DNA of 64,000 nucleotides, taken from Plectrocnemia conspersa. Lineage: Eukaryota; Arthropoda; Insecta; Trichoptera; Polycentropodidae. The notes below the pieces were generated by a model. The model saw nothing but the letters and a program-made list of their open reading frames with translations. It searched no databases and was not told the origin of the DNA. Each line of letters begins with the position of its first letter. The stretch's first letter is position 1. A program made the translations under genes and the position numbers. The stretch spans positions 186,001 to 250,000 of the forward strand of contig VTFK01000351.1 in NCBI GenBank assembly GCA_009617715.1. Reading direction: 5' to 3'. Positions 34,701 through 47,289 of the stretch are shown one piece after another.

Positions 34701-37080
34701 GGCAACTATTCTGAGCAACTTGCAGAAATAATAATTACATAAATATTTCTGCTTGTTTAAAAATAATCATATTACAACCCCTCTAAAATGAAAGAATTGG
34801 TAAACAGTAATGGTAGAAAAATAGCATACTTCTTTAAAAAATTAATATTTTTTTGCAAGTCAATAAAATCTGAAATCAACTGCACCCTCTTAAAAAAATA
34901 AAACCGCGCACAATAAGAAAATAAGTGATTTATCCATCTTAATGTTATTAATGAACAATAGAACAAGCAATAGACTCAAGTTGGATTTTTTCAGTACTTT
35001 ATTAGAGGTTATATCGTTCTAAAAGTGAGTTTTTCTACTTGACAAACTGATGTTAATTAGATTAGTAATTGAAGAATTACTTTGTGAGACATTTGCTAAA
35101 TCCAAAATAAGATAATTTTCTTATTAGTAAATCGTGATCGTCTTTATCAAACGCTTTTTTTAAATATGTGTGCATAACATTTATTTGTCCAATTATTTCT
35201 AAAAAAGTATGGAAAAACAGTAAGTTAGTGATAGTGGATTGAGATTAGCGGAAACTATAATACTATAATTATAAATAAACTTTTTATTATTGATGCAAAT
35301 CAATACAAAGATATTTGTCTGATAGCGTTAGTTTATATAAACATGTACTTTTTATTTATTATGTTGAGTAACACTGATTTCCAAGAACAATGTTTTCCAA
35401 AAAACCAATAAAATATCCTCATTTGTAAACATAAAATTGAGTGTATTCTAAGAAAATTCAGCGGTTTTGACTTAACAATTAAATATATAAATAACGAACG
35501 TATATTTAAGTATCAATGTCAAACGCATACCTAATTTGTATTCGTAAATGAGTAACATACCTAAGCCCATCGTTTCAACAATTATATTATAAATATAGAT
35601 ATTCTTATAATAATTTATTTGTACGTATATTATAGTGTTCTTTACTTATTTAAAGTATTTTTATACAATAAAATAAAATAGCTTTATTCCAAAACTTTAA
35701 TCGCACAAAAGCACAATTTTTTTTGTAAAATAAGTTTATAGTGTCAATAATAAGTGATCTAATACTATGTAATTTTAATTAAAGATTTTATTATTAGTAA
35801 ACCAGTATTTTATAATAAATAAATTAGTAATAAATTTATTCTCGAATAAATTTCAATAATATTTTAGTAATAGTAATAATAATATAAACCCTCACTGACT
35901 CATTACTAATTAATTTAAATACCATACAGGCATTTCGAGTTCCCGTCGAACCTGCTCCGCTAAGATAAATAATAACATAGAATAGTCAGCGCCAAGTTTT
36001 ATTTATTTAGGATAGATAATTACCTTAATAGGAAATTACTGAAAATACCAACCAAACGTCTAAATTTTCCTTTCAAGGCCTCAACCCTGTTTACTTAAAC
36101 GTGAGTTGCAGAAGTACGCCAATTAAATAGATTAAGGAAAATTCGAGCAATAGAAAATTCGCTGCTACCAAATTGGCGACAAAGTCTGCGATTATATTAT
36201 ATTCGTGGATGTGTACGTAACTGCCTTTAGTAGATATTCTTTTCTCTACATTCACATTGTCCATGTAAATAAAACCGGTTATGAGGGAAAGAAATTTTCC
36301 GCAAGACGAACGATACGAATGAAAGAAACGGAGGAGAGTTGGATGAAGAAATTGCGGCAGTAAATAAAAATGGCTATTCGGAAACTGTGGTTATGTACGG
36401 AGATGAAAGCTCATTAGTCAATAGTTATATTGTGTATACACAGAGTCATTTTGGCATATGCAGAGTCTAATATCATAATACGTGAATTTTATAAGCATAT
36501 TAAATTTATTAGTGCGCTGATTAGATCACGTAATTATCTGAATACTTTGAATAAAATAAAACTACTATACTTTAAGCAGCACTTAATAAACTTTTTTGCT
36601 TTAGGGTGGTTTGCGAAATAGTTAAATGTTAAAAATTAAAATCCATTATCACTGTAAAGGAATACTTAAAAGGAATCTGTTATAGAGAATGTATATTGTA
36701 AAACACTTCACAATATATGTTCAAATAAATGTTTCAAATTACTAAAATTTAGTCTTTGGTGTTGAATTTTACCTGTTTGTAACGCATTGTGTAACGATAA
36801 TAATAATTTGATATATTAATATATATATATGTATTTAATTAATTGGTTTTAAATAATAGAACTTTCTTATGCGTCGTCATAATCTCGCTCCTTTTATTAT
36901 TCACCAATGCGTTATGAGAACACATTACCATTATATATTTGGTCATAAAAAAACCGAACACAAAACCGAACAAGGGGTGTTACTTGACCCGTGGGTAAAA
37001 TTATATTCGACAAAAATAAATTTCATTTGCAAAAAAATTGTAGTAATAATACAGAATGTTTGTAAAAAACATTCAACATA
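34701..37080. other. AT-rich spacer with small patches
   Basis: Patches of higher complexity occur at 35935-36190 and 36280-36420 (GCAAGACGAACGATACGAAT, GGAGGAGAGTTGGATGAAGA) but without open frames of note. No gene is supported. Confidence 0.4.
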
Positions 37081-37084
37081 ACAC

Positions 37085-37430
37085 ATCCCTTGTACGAATT
37101 TTGTTTTCGAAACAAAGAATTTCGCTCCGACGATACAAAATGGCAGGTTTACAGTGTGTCATATAAAAATGAGATGCTCTGTATAAATTATTTATTATCA
37201 CTAACGTCTCGAGCGTTTAAATTTAACATTTTAAACGATTATTCAAAAATTTACGACCGGCAATTAAATTTTGGAAGAGCCCAAGTGAAAATCGGCGCTT
37301 TGAGAAAACTTGGTCGTTCTGACGAAGTCGTATTTTTATTTTATTTTTACAAAGTTTTGTTGTACTCGCGGGACGTTGTAGCAAATTCGGCTAGGTGTTC
37401 GCCTAGGGAATGTATTCAATTGTGATATTG
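37085..37430. other. complex island, no recognised protein
   Basis: A plus-strand frame of 111 codons (37090-37425) contains FRNKEFRSDDTKWQVYS and FGRAQVKIGALRKLGRSDEV. It has CpGs and even composition. No known domain; could be an exon fragment or regulatory sequence. Confidence 0.35.
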
Positions 37431-37674
37431 ATTGTGGATGGTGGATGAGTAACTAACACATGTAATATGTACATATGTAGTGAGTAAGGTACATACATAT
37501 GTATAAAGAGGCGCAACAATATTCACGAAATATAATTTTAATTTTAATATATTAAGTAACTCCAAAATGTTATTTTTTAATGAATCAAAACCTTTCAAAA
37601 TATAATTTTCATTAAAATATATAATTTTGTTCTACCGCTCGATCAAATTTTTAATTCTTTTAGTATAATATGTT

Positions 37675-37985
37675 GGAGGCTTTGATTTAAAATATTCCGA
37701 TAGCCCCCTTTTCACATCGTTTGCATTGTGATTTTTATTTTATATGAAAAATGTCACATCAATAAAAATACATAGTAGTTGAAAGGAGGAAGGTCTGAAG
37801 AATAAGTTGAATTTTATCTAAGATCAATTTCGCTATATAGTCGTGTTGTAGAACTGTGACTTATTTTGACAAGTTCAGGCCGTTTTTTACTTCTTAGTGC
37901 AAACAATCCAGCTGATTACAATATAAGCTTTCTGTTTTGCCAGGTTTAAGAGTTTCGTAATGTGTAATACCGCCATTCACACAGA
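37675..37985 (-). pseudogene. mariner-type transposase relic (copy 3, C-terminal half)
   Basis: On the minus strand from 37980: GITHYETLKPGKTESLY, NQLD, a stop, then EVKN; further on VTVLQHDYIAK (37860-37835) matches the VILQHDNARPH box and keeps the second catalytic Asp but not the following Asn. The last readable block, NDVKRGLSEYFKSKPP (37677-37725), matches the C-terminal DVKRALSEFFASK of the family and of copy 2. Several stops interrupt it. The shared TTGGAGGCTTTGATTTAAAA versus TTGGAGACTTTGATTTAAAA start of copies 2 and 3 shows they come from one subfamily. Confidence 0.8.
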
Positions 37986-37989
37986 GTAA

Positions 37990-38225
37990 CTTTTGCTTTG
38001 AAAATTGAACTTTAAAATAAACATTTCATTCTTATTTTATTAAGAAGAAAAACAAATAAAAATCAAATTGCATGAAATATTACTACAAAATCGCATAAAA
38101 ATAATTTTATTATACTATTTTTTAAATAATCGTAATAAAAAAATATCTTCAAAGAAAAACATTTTAAAAAGACGAAACGTACCAATTTTAAATTTATGGA
38201 GCATTATCGATAGTTGTTTCAAGCA
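37990..38225. other. AT-rich spacer
   Basis: Nothing recognisable. Confidence 0.5.
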
Positions 38226-38229
38226 TTTT

Positions 38230-38775
38230 ATTTTATCAAGTTAACACTTTACACACACGCATTCATATGAACACAACGCAGGTGGTATTTTACAGAGAGA
38301 GAAAGAACGCTAAATTGGATTGTATCTCATTTGTCGTTGCGTGGCTCTGGGCACTTTTAACAAATACTAGCAATTTTTTCGCCATGACTACTGCTAGGGG
38401 AAATCTTTTTCTATTCTTCCATTCTTCTCTTCATATTGTCACATCAATTTTTGAACCGTGACACGCGTCTAAAGTGGTTTTCGAATCGGATGAAATATCG
38501 CTTATATGACGAAATGGACCAGCAACCCCCTAGAGACTGTGTGAACGTGTTATTTTGCGCCTATAGGTGTTTACCGATTTGTGCGATGATTTTTCGAATA
38601 TTGTATATCTAGGGTGTGTGTGTTTATTCTTATTTTTCACCGACTAAAAGTGTTTGCCGGAATAAAAATGTAGGTAAATAAATTTTGTCGAAGGATCGAT
38701 TCGCCAAAGGCATCTGCAAAGACAATTCGCCGGAAAGATGCTCGAGCAAGATAGGGTTTTATAACGATATGATCG
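38230..38775. other. long complex island, candidate regulatory or untranslated sequence
   Basis: More than 500 bp of even composition, one of the longest such islands here. It includes TTTGTCGTTGCGTGGCTCTG, CGTGACACGCGTCTAAAGTG, AGCAACCCCCTAGAGACTGT and GGATCGATTCGCCAAAGG. Only one short frame (64 codons) is open. The lack of coding potential with high complexity favours non-coding function. No transposon end flanks it. Confidence 0.4.
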
Positions 38776-39480
38776 ATTGCTTGAAAGAGCAATAAAGTTA
38801 CAAGGTTGTTGATTAAAAAACATTTTTTATAAATAAAATATATTTCGCGTGTATTTATTCGTATTAAAATAGTTGTTATTTTTTAGCGCTTGATGTCGAC
38901 GAAAGTTGAACAAAAAAAAGCTTTGATCACGAAAATAGTTTGGTTAGTAGCTGCTTTTATTGACCGCTCACAAAAGTATTTCTATTGTTTTAATTAAATT
39001 TATAAAAAAAATATATTGTTTTAATAGTATAATTATTTTTATTTTAACTTTTAAAACCATTTTGTGGATTTAAAGTTTTGCGATACTTTCATTAAACGTA
39101 TTAAAGAATTTATTTCTAAAAAAGAATGCCAAAAATAAAACGATATTTTTCATACTTTTCCAAATCTTATTCATTTAAAATTAAAAAAAAAATAAAAGAT
39201 TAAAATATATTTAAAATCACTCCACGCAATAAATGTAAATATATTTAAATTACTATAGGTCTTATAGTATTATATAAGGGACTTGAAGTAGAATATTTTA
39301 CAAATGAACGCTAGATAATTTTTGTAAAATATTAATTTATATTTTCTAATTTTAACAATACTTGTACAAAAATAAATATATTTTAGTCCTTTGGAATAGA
39401 CCATTTTATTTTTAATAGAAGATATTTTTATCGTTTATGTTTGTAAGTCAATATAGACAGATATGTATGAAATTGCTCTT
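38776..39480. other. AT-rich spacer
   Basis: Nothing recognisable. Confidence 0.5.
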
Positions 39481-39489
39481 TATTTTTTT

Positions 39490-39800
39490 ACTCAATAACA
39501 GCGGCAAATCGGGCCCGCTGCCTATTTTAATCCGGCTTGCGAGCTGAAAATAGATTTTACCTTTTTAGACATTTTAAAATTATGAATTGTGGGATATAAC
39601 GGAACGGTTAACCATCGAGTTGATGAGTTACGAGATATGACGGTATTTGGTGCTCCTATTGCTTTACATTCCGCTGAGACATTACGCAGCTATAATTCGA
39701 TAATGTCTTCATTGCCCCGTGTAACGATTTTTTTGATATTTTTTTTAATTTTATTAACCGTGGATATTCAAGACACTAGTGGACATTCAATAATGTGATT
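39490..39800. other. complex island with small inverted repeat
   Basis: Starts with CAGCGGCAAATCGGGCCCGCTG, whose ends (CAGCGG and a near-complement) pair. A plus-strand frame of 69 codons (39589-39798) includes HSAETLRSYNSIMSSLP and a hydrophobic stretch (TIFLIFFLILL), which could be a membrane segment or chance. No known family. Confidence 0.35.
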
Positions 39801-41160
39801 TTAAAGCAAAGTAGGTTGTGAATTATTTTTAATTTTTTAAGAAGCATTATATTTATTGTGCGATGAAATTATGTCTATACATACTAAAAAAATGCACTCA
39901 ACCAGATGTACATTTACAACTTGCAGAAAAATTGATAAGTGTAAAATAGATTTCTTCTATGTAAAAAGACATTTTCAAAGATGAATTACATAAAATCATG
40001 ATTTTGGGTCAGCATTACCAGATTACTACAAGCTATTTGCAATTGTTTATGACGATAGAAAGTGACGAACTTTAAACCTCAGTTTGATGAAATGTAATCT
40101 CAAAAAATCAAATACATAAATTTTATTACTAAGTATTTTGAGCAATATGCGATTAATTCCAAAATATGTTAGTTTAATATATACTAAAATCGTGAATTTT
40201 CGAAAAAATTTGGAGGGTTTTTTTTTTAAGCTCAATTAAATTTTGCTTTCTGGTCCACCAAAAAAGTTTGCCTCCTGCCATAAGCAAACATCAATATTAC
40301 CTTTAGTATTTGAGGCAATATTTTTTAAATCACATTTTAAATGTATTTTCATAATATATCAATCAAATATAATCGCTGAATTTTTCGTACTACTGTTAAA
40401 TTCGAGTCCTGGTACTGCGTCATTTCTAATAACTATGTAGTTTAGAAGCAGTATGTGAGCTAATTTGACATGTGATGATGTATCATTTTATTAGTCAATA
40501 TTGATAATAATGCCATTTGCATTGTGTTTAATTTAGTGGGAAAATGTTTGCAACGATTTCATACACGTGAATAGATGTTGCTTACTGCTGTATTATATAT
40601 TAAAATCTGGTTAAAGGAAGTTTTTATGTACCGTTAGAATCACATCGTTCTATCGCATCGGTTGAATTTAATAATTCGTTTTTAGTATTAAAAAAAGTAG
40701 CTCTATTATTAAAATTATAAAATGCATGTCTGTTACAGAAAGTGTACAAATGAACTAGATAATTCCAAAAAGGGATTTTACAGGCGGTGAAAAGTGAGTA
40801 TTTTTGACTATAGGTTTCCATAGTATTTTTATAGGCTTTAAGCATTGAAAAAATTGTATTGAAGAGACTATGTGTACCCTTCTTGTACAAAATAATATAT
40901 TACGATATAAAAAAACTTAAGGGTTTTAATATCACTCACCTCTTGTTGAATCATTAAAATTAACTAGTGCCAGCTGTTGCGCGTACGCGTATTTCAAGTA
41001 GTTCATATCATGACACCTCCCACTTTCAACTTTCTGACCAATCAGGATTCAAAACACTCCCACGATGCGTAAGAGTGTAAAAAGCACTGAACAAACAAAC
41101 TAAATTATATGTGTTGTGTTTCTGACTATGTGGGTGTTTATTTATTTATTCTTCTTTCGT
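39801..41160. other. AT-rich spacer with weak coding-like minus-strand stretches
   Basis: Minus-strand frames at 40430-40245 and 40890-40624 are open and mildly protein-like, the second for 88 codons (FWNYLVHLYTFCNRHAFYNF). I cannot assign them. At 40970-41060 a CpG patch (GTTGCGCGTACGCGTATTTC) lies between them and the hAT end at 41167. Confidence 0.35.
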
Positions 41161-41166
41161 TTACAG

Positions 41167-41470
41167 CAGTGGTCTCTTAACTTTATGTTACTACATCCAA
41201 TATTAAAAAAAACTTGGAGCACCTTTAGATTTTATAAAATAATTTTGGTAGCTTTTCTTTCGAAAAATAAAAAAATATCAGCATAAAGTTTATCAAATGT
41301 TGATGTACTTTTCGATGAAAGTATTACTTAGGGTTATTTTTCACCACAAAATATGGTCGATATTCTAATTTACTAGCAGCTTATGTAAAAAATACTGTTT
41401 CACATAAATATGATATTATGAATGGCAACACCACTTATATAGCTTTGCTCGCCAGATTCTCTCAAAAACT
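41167..41470 (-). pseudogene. hAT (ZBED/SCAND3-like) transposase C-terminus with terminal repeat
   Basis: The sequence CAGTGGTCTCTTAACTTTAT at 41167 matches the terminal repeat style of hAT-Charlie elements (CAGTGGTTCTCAA). On the minus strand the stretch 41440-41340 reads LPFIISYLCETVFFT, a stop, AASKLEYRPYF, which fits the dimerisation block LPF..YLCE.GFS...IKTKYR of ZBED5/SCAND3-type hAT transposases. The order (C-terminus next to the terminal repeat) is correct. The rest of the transposase to the right is too decayed to trace with confidence. Stops and changed residues make it a fossil. Confidence 0.7.
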
Positions 41471-41899
41471 TTGATTAAACCAAAATTAAACTAGAGTTTT
41501 AGTAGCAATTTTTTTTCAATGAAGTTTCATATGGGAATTAAATTAGTTGTTTGTTTTCCAAAGTTTTCAATTCAAATACACAATGTTTTTGATCAAAAAT
41601 AAATTTGGTGTACAATGCGAACTTTGTAAAATGAAGTTTTTTTTAAATAATTAAGCTAATACATTTATATAATAAGCTATTTTTGAAAATGCGGTAATAA
41701 ATAGTAGTAAATAGCACATTTCTATGGTGATATCGAATTTGCTCACAAATTTTATGAGATTTAAAATATTCTAAAATTAGCTTTAATAATAATATCACTG
41801 GTTCCACGTGATGCCAAATTGTTTTTAGAGCAAAATAAAATGCGTTTTAAAATAATGGTCCAAATATGTCTTCACTTTTTTCTTGTTATTTAATGCGAA

Positions 41900-42230
41900 T
41901 TGAACACGTCATTAATTAAACCACCTTTTTCAAGTCCCTTCTCAAATAGTTTCATTTATGTGTTCCAATAAATTTTCATGAGCAATAATTTAGGTTTAAA
42001 TGTTTCCAGTTTTTATATCCATACAAATAACCTAATTATTTCTTTGTTCTAGATTATTTAAATAATTGGTTCGGAAAGAAATATATGGCATATTGATCCT
42101 TGAATTAAAACAACCATTTTCTTTCTACCCAGTGAAAATCCATATTTTTTTACTTCCACTTATTAACACCGCTCATTAGAAATTGGGCATGATTTTAAAA
42201 CTGCATGATCTGGGTCGTGACTTATGTTCT
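41900..42230 (-). pseudogene. possible TTF-zinc-finger region of a hAT transposase
   Basis: A minus-strand frame gives HWVERKWLF, a stop, FKDQYAIYFFPNQLFK and then GYKNWKHLN, which resembles the TTF finger order (WF...WLEYS...DAAYCF.CYLF...GF.NWK) of hAT-related DUF4371 proteins. The finger cysteines are not preserved, so the match rests on spacing and aromatic residues. It could be the N-terminal part of an element whose 5' end lies at about 43154. Confidence 0.4.
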
Positions 42231-43088
42231 TAATAGTATATTAACATTTCAGTGCTGATATTCCATTCGATTTGAAGCAAAATTCAACTTTTCTTCGACA
42301 GGAAAATTAAATTGAAAAGGAATTAATAAGATTTATAAGCGAATGATGTATGAAAGATATATAGCAAGAACGGTGTATGTATGTTGAATTTTTGAGATAA
42401 TGCTCAGTGAGTAAGGAATTAAGGTATCAGGTATTAAGATTCCCATGTTTTTAATTAGCAATTCGGGTTATGAAATTATCAAAAAATCTTGTAAAAATAC
42501 AGAATAATAAGAAAAAACCATATAATTATTGAACTATGTAATACCAGGTAAATTGTAACATGTATGTTTACTCTGGATTACTCGTGTTTGTCATCTTTTT
42601 ATTATTTAATACATCTTTTAAATGCGTCTATCTCGTAAATGTAAATTCAATCAACTTATTTATTATATAGAGTCCAATTTACTGATTTTTATTTTTATTT
42701 TCACGAGATGAAAACATGGCAGTTCTTGAATACGTACACATAAATTAAATGATAATTTAGACGAATACTAAAAATTTATTAGAAAAAATAATTTAACTTA
42801 CTTCGTAATAAAATTGTAAACGTATAATCTGAACTGCACAACGTTGTATCTATCTAAAAATGCAATGTACTATGAAAGATTTTCATCGTTAAAACTACGA
42901 ATAAAAGTAGGGCAAATTTTCTGAATCATTATTGCTGTATTTTAGAAAAATCTACATTAAAAAAATGACCTGCGTGAATGGAAACACACTAAAGTTATTT
43001 TTAATTATAAGCTTTAAACGAAATTCTTAGTAAATGTATTGTTTATATTGTATCTTTCGTCGTAAGAAAGTTTTATTTCACCGAGCGC
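42231..43088. other. AT-rich sequence, possibly decayed hAT interior
   Basis: No readable motif. If the end at 43154 and the finger-like stretch belong together, this is the element's leader. Confidence 0.35.
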
Positions 43089-43154
43089 CCCTCAGGAATT
43101 CAAGCCCTTGGCAAATGTTTCTGCCAATCTCTTCCTACGGCCCTGATTACAACC
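43089..43154 (-). mobile_element. possible hAT terminal repeat
   Basis: Read from 43154 leftward the sequence is CAGGGCCGTAGGAAGAGATT, then GGCTTGAATTCCTGAGGGGC. The CAGGG start and GGGGCGC further in resemble hAT ends, close in style to the CAGGGGCGTA end at 14348. No target duplication partner was found. Confidence 0.45.
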
Positions 43155-44155
43155 ATATAATTTCATGTAGTTATTTTTTAACTATTACATTGACTATGAA
43201 TCCGATTTAGTTATTTCACTTTTTTACTTCCTTTTACAAAATGTAAACTATATTAAAAAGTAATTAAACGTGACTAGTAAATAAATGTGGAACATATGTA
43301 AGTAAATAGCACCATTAGCTTCATCCGTTGTGTCACCTAATAATATTGCAAATTTCGAAGTATTTCTAATCTTCAGGTATATCATTAATATTTTTTAAAT
43401 TGTATTTACAGTTTAAAAGAATGATGCTATCGAAACTGTATCTATTGCAAGCGGTATATGTTGCAACTGCATTGCGGAACATTGTCTCAACAAAATTATT
43501 ATCTGCTGGGAAAACAAGTTTTTTTATTTATTTCAGAATTATCGCAATATTAATTATTATTTTATTTTTTATTATGTATAAAAAATAAGACAGCAACCTG
43601 AGATTTAAGGCTGATGTATACATTATGCAAGCACAGAAGAAAGGCTGACACACAATTTATTAAAAAATACTAACATACATAGAATGTATATACTTAAAGG
43701 TTGTTACTACGTATTACATCGAGTGAACCGTATTTGCATTTAATGGCTGGGAAACGCTGACGTTAATAGGCACGTTTTTTCCAAAATGTATTTTATAACA
43801 TTTTGTATCGCCAAATTAACCATGTTTAGGTTTTCACGCGAATTCATGTTAACGTATCTCGTTTGTGTAAGTATTTTTTATATCAAAAAGGCAAATAATT
43901 GTACTAACTTTTGAATGAACTTGTTAATTTGTATAATTTCTTCTTTATATTTGGCAATAAATATTAATTATAATATTAATAATAATTTATAAATATAATT
44001 AATATTTATAAAAAAATAAAGCTTGCTTCAATTCCAGTTCAAGCTTTTTTTAAAAATTCTCCCACATATTCAAGAATATCTTTGGATTTTTATTACTTTT
44101 TTTTATGTTTTTCAGTAATTATAAAAAAATAATATGTTTTTTTTATATAAAAAAT
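43155..44155. other. AT-rich spacer
   Basis: No gene is supported. A minor patch at 43690-43870 has slightly more CpGs. Confidence 0.45.
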
Positions 44156-44159
44156 AATA

Positions 44160-44905
44160 TTCATTAAATGGCCGCATCTAGATCTCTTGCAGCAGCCGAT
44201 CTTTTCAATGTAATTTTGATGACTTTTTCGTACATTTCGAGCGGTAGCTCAGCTATAACTTGCCGGATATTAGTTTTTAGGTATTTCAAAATATTGGCGT
44301 TGCATAATATTGGCGGTCAGTCTCAAAAACGTGAAATAATGCGACATGTGAACTTTTCACGCAAAACATCCAACATTGAATTTAATGTTCACATCAATAT
44401 TAGTGCCAAAAATAATCGGTTACAGTACGCTTATAGCGCTTACCAGACTGTTACAGTCCGATCTTCGTCGTTTTAAATAAAGTAAGGCCCAATGACGTCG
44501 TCTGACTACAATGCGCACCAAACTTTTTGGATAAATAATGCTTTCTTGTATATCCCACGAGAATTTCCCTCGCTCAATATGCGGAAATTTCGCTTATTAG
44601 CATACACAGAGAGGTGAAAATGTGCATTATCAGAGATGAAGATTTTCTTTGAAAAATCAGGATCGACTTCCTGCTATTCTAAAAACAAATGTGCATAAAA
44701 TCTTTGCTGTCTATAGTCACTGTGCTATCTGAATTTTGTTCAGGTATAGGTGCAAGTCCAAATATAAAATGCGGCAAAGGGAGTCATAAGAAAAGCGCAA
44801 AAGCTGCGAACGCCGACGAATTGACAATTCAAGTTCTTCGGCCACAAATTTTTATACTTCGTTGCGAATTATTCACTCAGTAGGACGATAAATAGAACAA
44901 TTAAA
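44160..44905 (-). pseudogene. Tc1/mariner-superfamily transposase relic, second family
   Basis: On the minus strand the order of a Tc1/mariner DDE/D transposase is clear. LLRFSYDSLCRILYLDLHLY (about 44820-44755) matches the DNA-binding region (SYGTLWRILHLDLHLHPY). EVDPDFSKKIFISDNAHFHL (44672-44612) carries the first catalytic Asp, in the family FSDEAHFHL, with Glu changed to Asn. VIGPYF (near 44490) then EDRTVTV follow; then LREKFTCRIISRF and PPIL, corresponding to LREKF..RVISR and WPPRSPDL. The end reads LKTNIRQVIAELPLEMYEKV and IKITLKRS. The stretch with the second Asp (QQDGA) is not readable. Stops and frameshifts abound. This is a different lineage from the mariner copies at 0.3, 30 and 37.7 kb. 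Confidence 0.85.
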
Positions 44906-47260
44906 CAATGTGTTGTTGCAAACTAACATTTGACACTTTAAAAACGCGTGATTAATAACAGCTATCTGATTAACAGTGCTGCCAATATAGAAACCTTGAA
45001 TTGGATCAACCTTTGCTTTTTGATTTGTTCTACATTATATAATCAATATATTGTACAACATTGAATGTATGTATCAATATACATATGAATGTGTGAAATT
45101 TTTCTTTGTTTCTATTGAACTCTGATTATTCGTTTTATTGTTCAAGGACACGCACGTTTTCAAAGAAACTTACATGTGAAATATATCTATACATACGCAA
45201 ATAAAGCGATTGCAAAATAAAAATGTAAAAACGAAAAAAATAACAATGCGTTGTATTTCAAACGAAATAGAACTGGTTGTTTATGATTATTTACTTTTCT
45301 ACTTAATTTAAAATAAAAAAATAACTTTTTTTTCACATGTTTATAAAAATTAAATTAATGTAAAATTTATTGGTGTTATAAAAAGTTCAATATATTTTAA
45401 ATTATTATTTGTACAGGGCAGAATTATATAAAAATGTTATGTTGAAAACAACGTAATATTTATCAATGCTGAACAGTAAAAGAATGCAGAAACAAATAGT
45501 ATAAAATTCAAGTAAACAACGTTTAATATGTTATAAGTATGCTAAATACGCTTTTGAAAATTGTCTTTAATAAAAATTGCACGTTGTTAAAACCCTTACA
45601 AATAAATATGTAGGTAATTGCGTTACCAAAAGTCTTAAAGTTATTTTTATTGATAAGCTTTCATAGGCTATTGTTTCATAGTATTGTTCTTCACATACAT
45701 TAAAAATATATTTGCTTGCAAAATCTTAAATATACTCTATTTCAACATTTTTTTTAATCAGCTTGTACAGCTTCCGGACCTAAATTTAATATAAAATTTG
45801 CGTTTATATGGTGTAGTAGTCGATAATTGTCGCAGTCTATATAGAAGCATTAAAAAATTCCAATAAATTAAATAATGTTATTCAATGATTGCTGCTTCTT
45901 TTGCTATAATATTTAACAGCGTATTAATTTAATATAATTTGGTAGATATAATTATTTTTTTCAATTTGATAGGATTCAATTAAATTAAATTTGATGAAAT
46001 TTAATCAAAATTTGCATATGATGTAATAAACGTAAGTCATAATATTAACGTTTATTTCATCATTACTAATGATGATATTGGAGAGCTTTATGAGTTGGCA
46101 ATATTCACGTTTATGGTTCACGACTAAAGGCGTATATTTGGAAAAGCGTTAAATTCAACACATCGCACTTATTAATGAAATGTTATATATGTATTTCAAA
46201 TTTAACTTGTTTCTGTATGAATTTTTTTTAACTAAGATTAATGTTTGTATTTTTAATCAGAGATTGTAGACTTAAACATAAATTCTTAAGCTATTAATTT
46301 TAAACGAGTACGTAATACTCAGACATTTGTATTTTTATAATTGTATAAATATTATAAGCGTTAATTTTGTGTGGTATACATATATTTTTGGTATTTATAT
46401 AAAGTTTTTGGTAACAGCGCCCCGGGCGCATAACACTGCCTATCTCGGAACGGATCTGTATTAATGATTCTTCTGCCTAATACAATCGCTCCCCAGAGTG
46501 TGATATATTGTTATAAGTCGGAAGTTTACGCAAATCTTAGAAAGCATTGCTATGCACTCATTGCTATTCCATAATTCCGAAAGTGTTCCAAACTTTATGA
46601 GGGAACGTGATTAACGTTCGGAGCTTGTCAGAGATTTGAATAGATACGTATATAATAAATATAAAACACATACTATACTTGCCCATAAAGATTATGAATA
46701 AATAAATTACCTTTATAAATAAGTAACCATAATAATATATTATTTGTTTTTAAAAGAGAGCAAACACTATGCTGAAATCAAGAAAGTTCACAAAAATTTA
46801 TAAACACAATTTATATATGTGAAGATATAAATCTTGAAACTCTTATTTACTTTTTACTTTCATTTATAGTTTTATTTCTTATAATTATTGTATCTTTGTT
46901 ATAATTTAAAAAAAACGTTTTAACAAAAAAAAACTACAGTTAAATCAATTTCCCATCAAAAAGTAGTTTTTTCAGACGGTCCGTGCAATATTTTTAAAGA
47001 ACAAATGCAATTATTTGGTCACGAGATTTCTTTTCTATTGTTATAAAAAATAATGTGTTTGGCATAATTTTAAAGCGTGATTTTTGGTCAGAAATGATTG
47101 GTAGAATGCCATCTAAATTATAAAAATATGTACTAGTAGGTGAAATCCACACAATGTCAATGTTTTTTATGATTAAAAATACCAGTGATCACTTTTATAT
47201 AGAAATCAGTTTATTTATCGGTTTATTGGATAAAATACTGACATATTCATATTCTTAACA
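44906..47260. other. AT-rich spacer
   Basis: Featureless apart from a small patch at 46410-46630 (CAGCGCCCCGGGCGCATAAC, GCTCCCCAGAGTGTG). A 20-bp word at 47018-47037 recurs at about 55591 (see findings). Confidence 0.45.
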
Positions 47261-47289
47261 GTATTTGTTTTTAAATTAGTATTCTTTAA

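Noticed and set aside
44168..44883. Plus-strand frames of 102 and 64 codons
   Set aside because: They are antisense to the minus-strand Tc1/mariner transposase, which explains the sequence.
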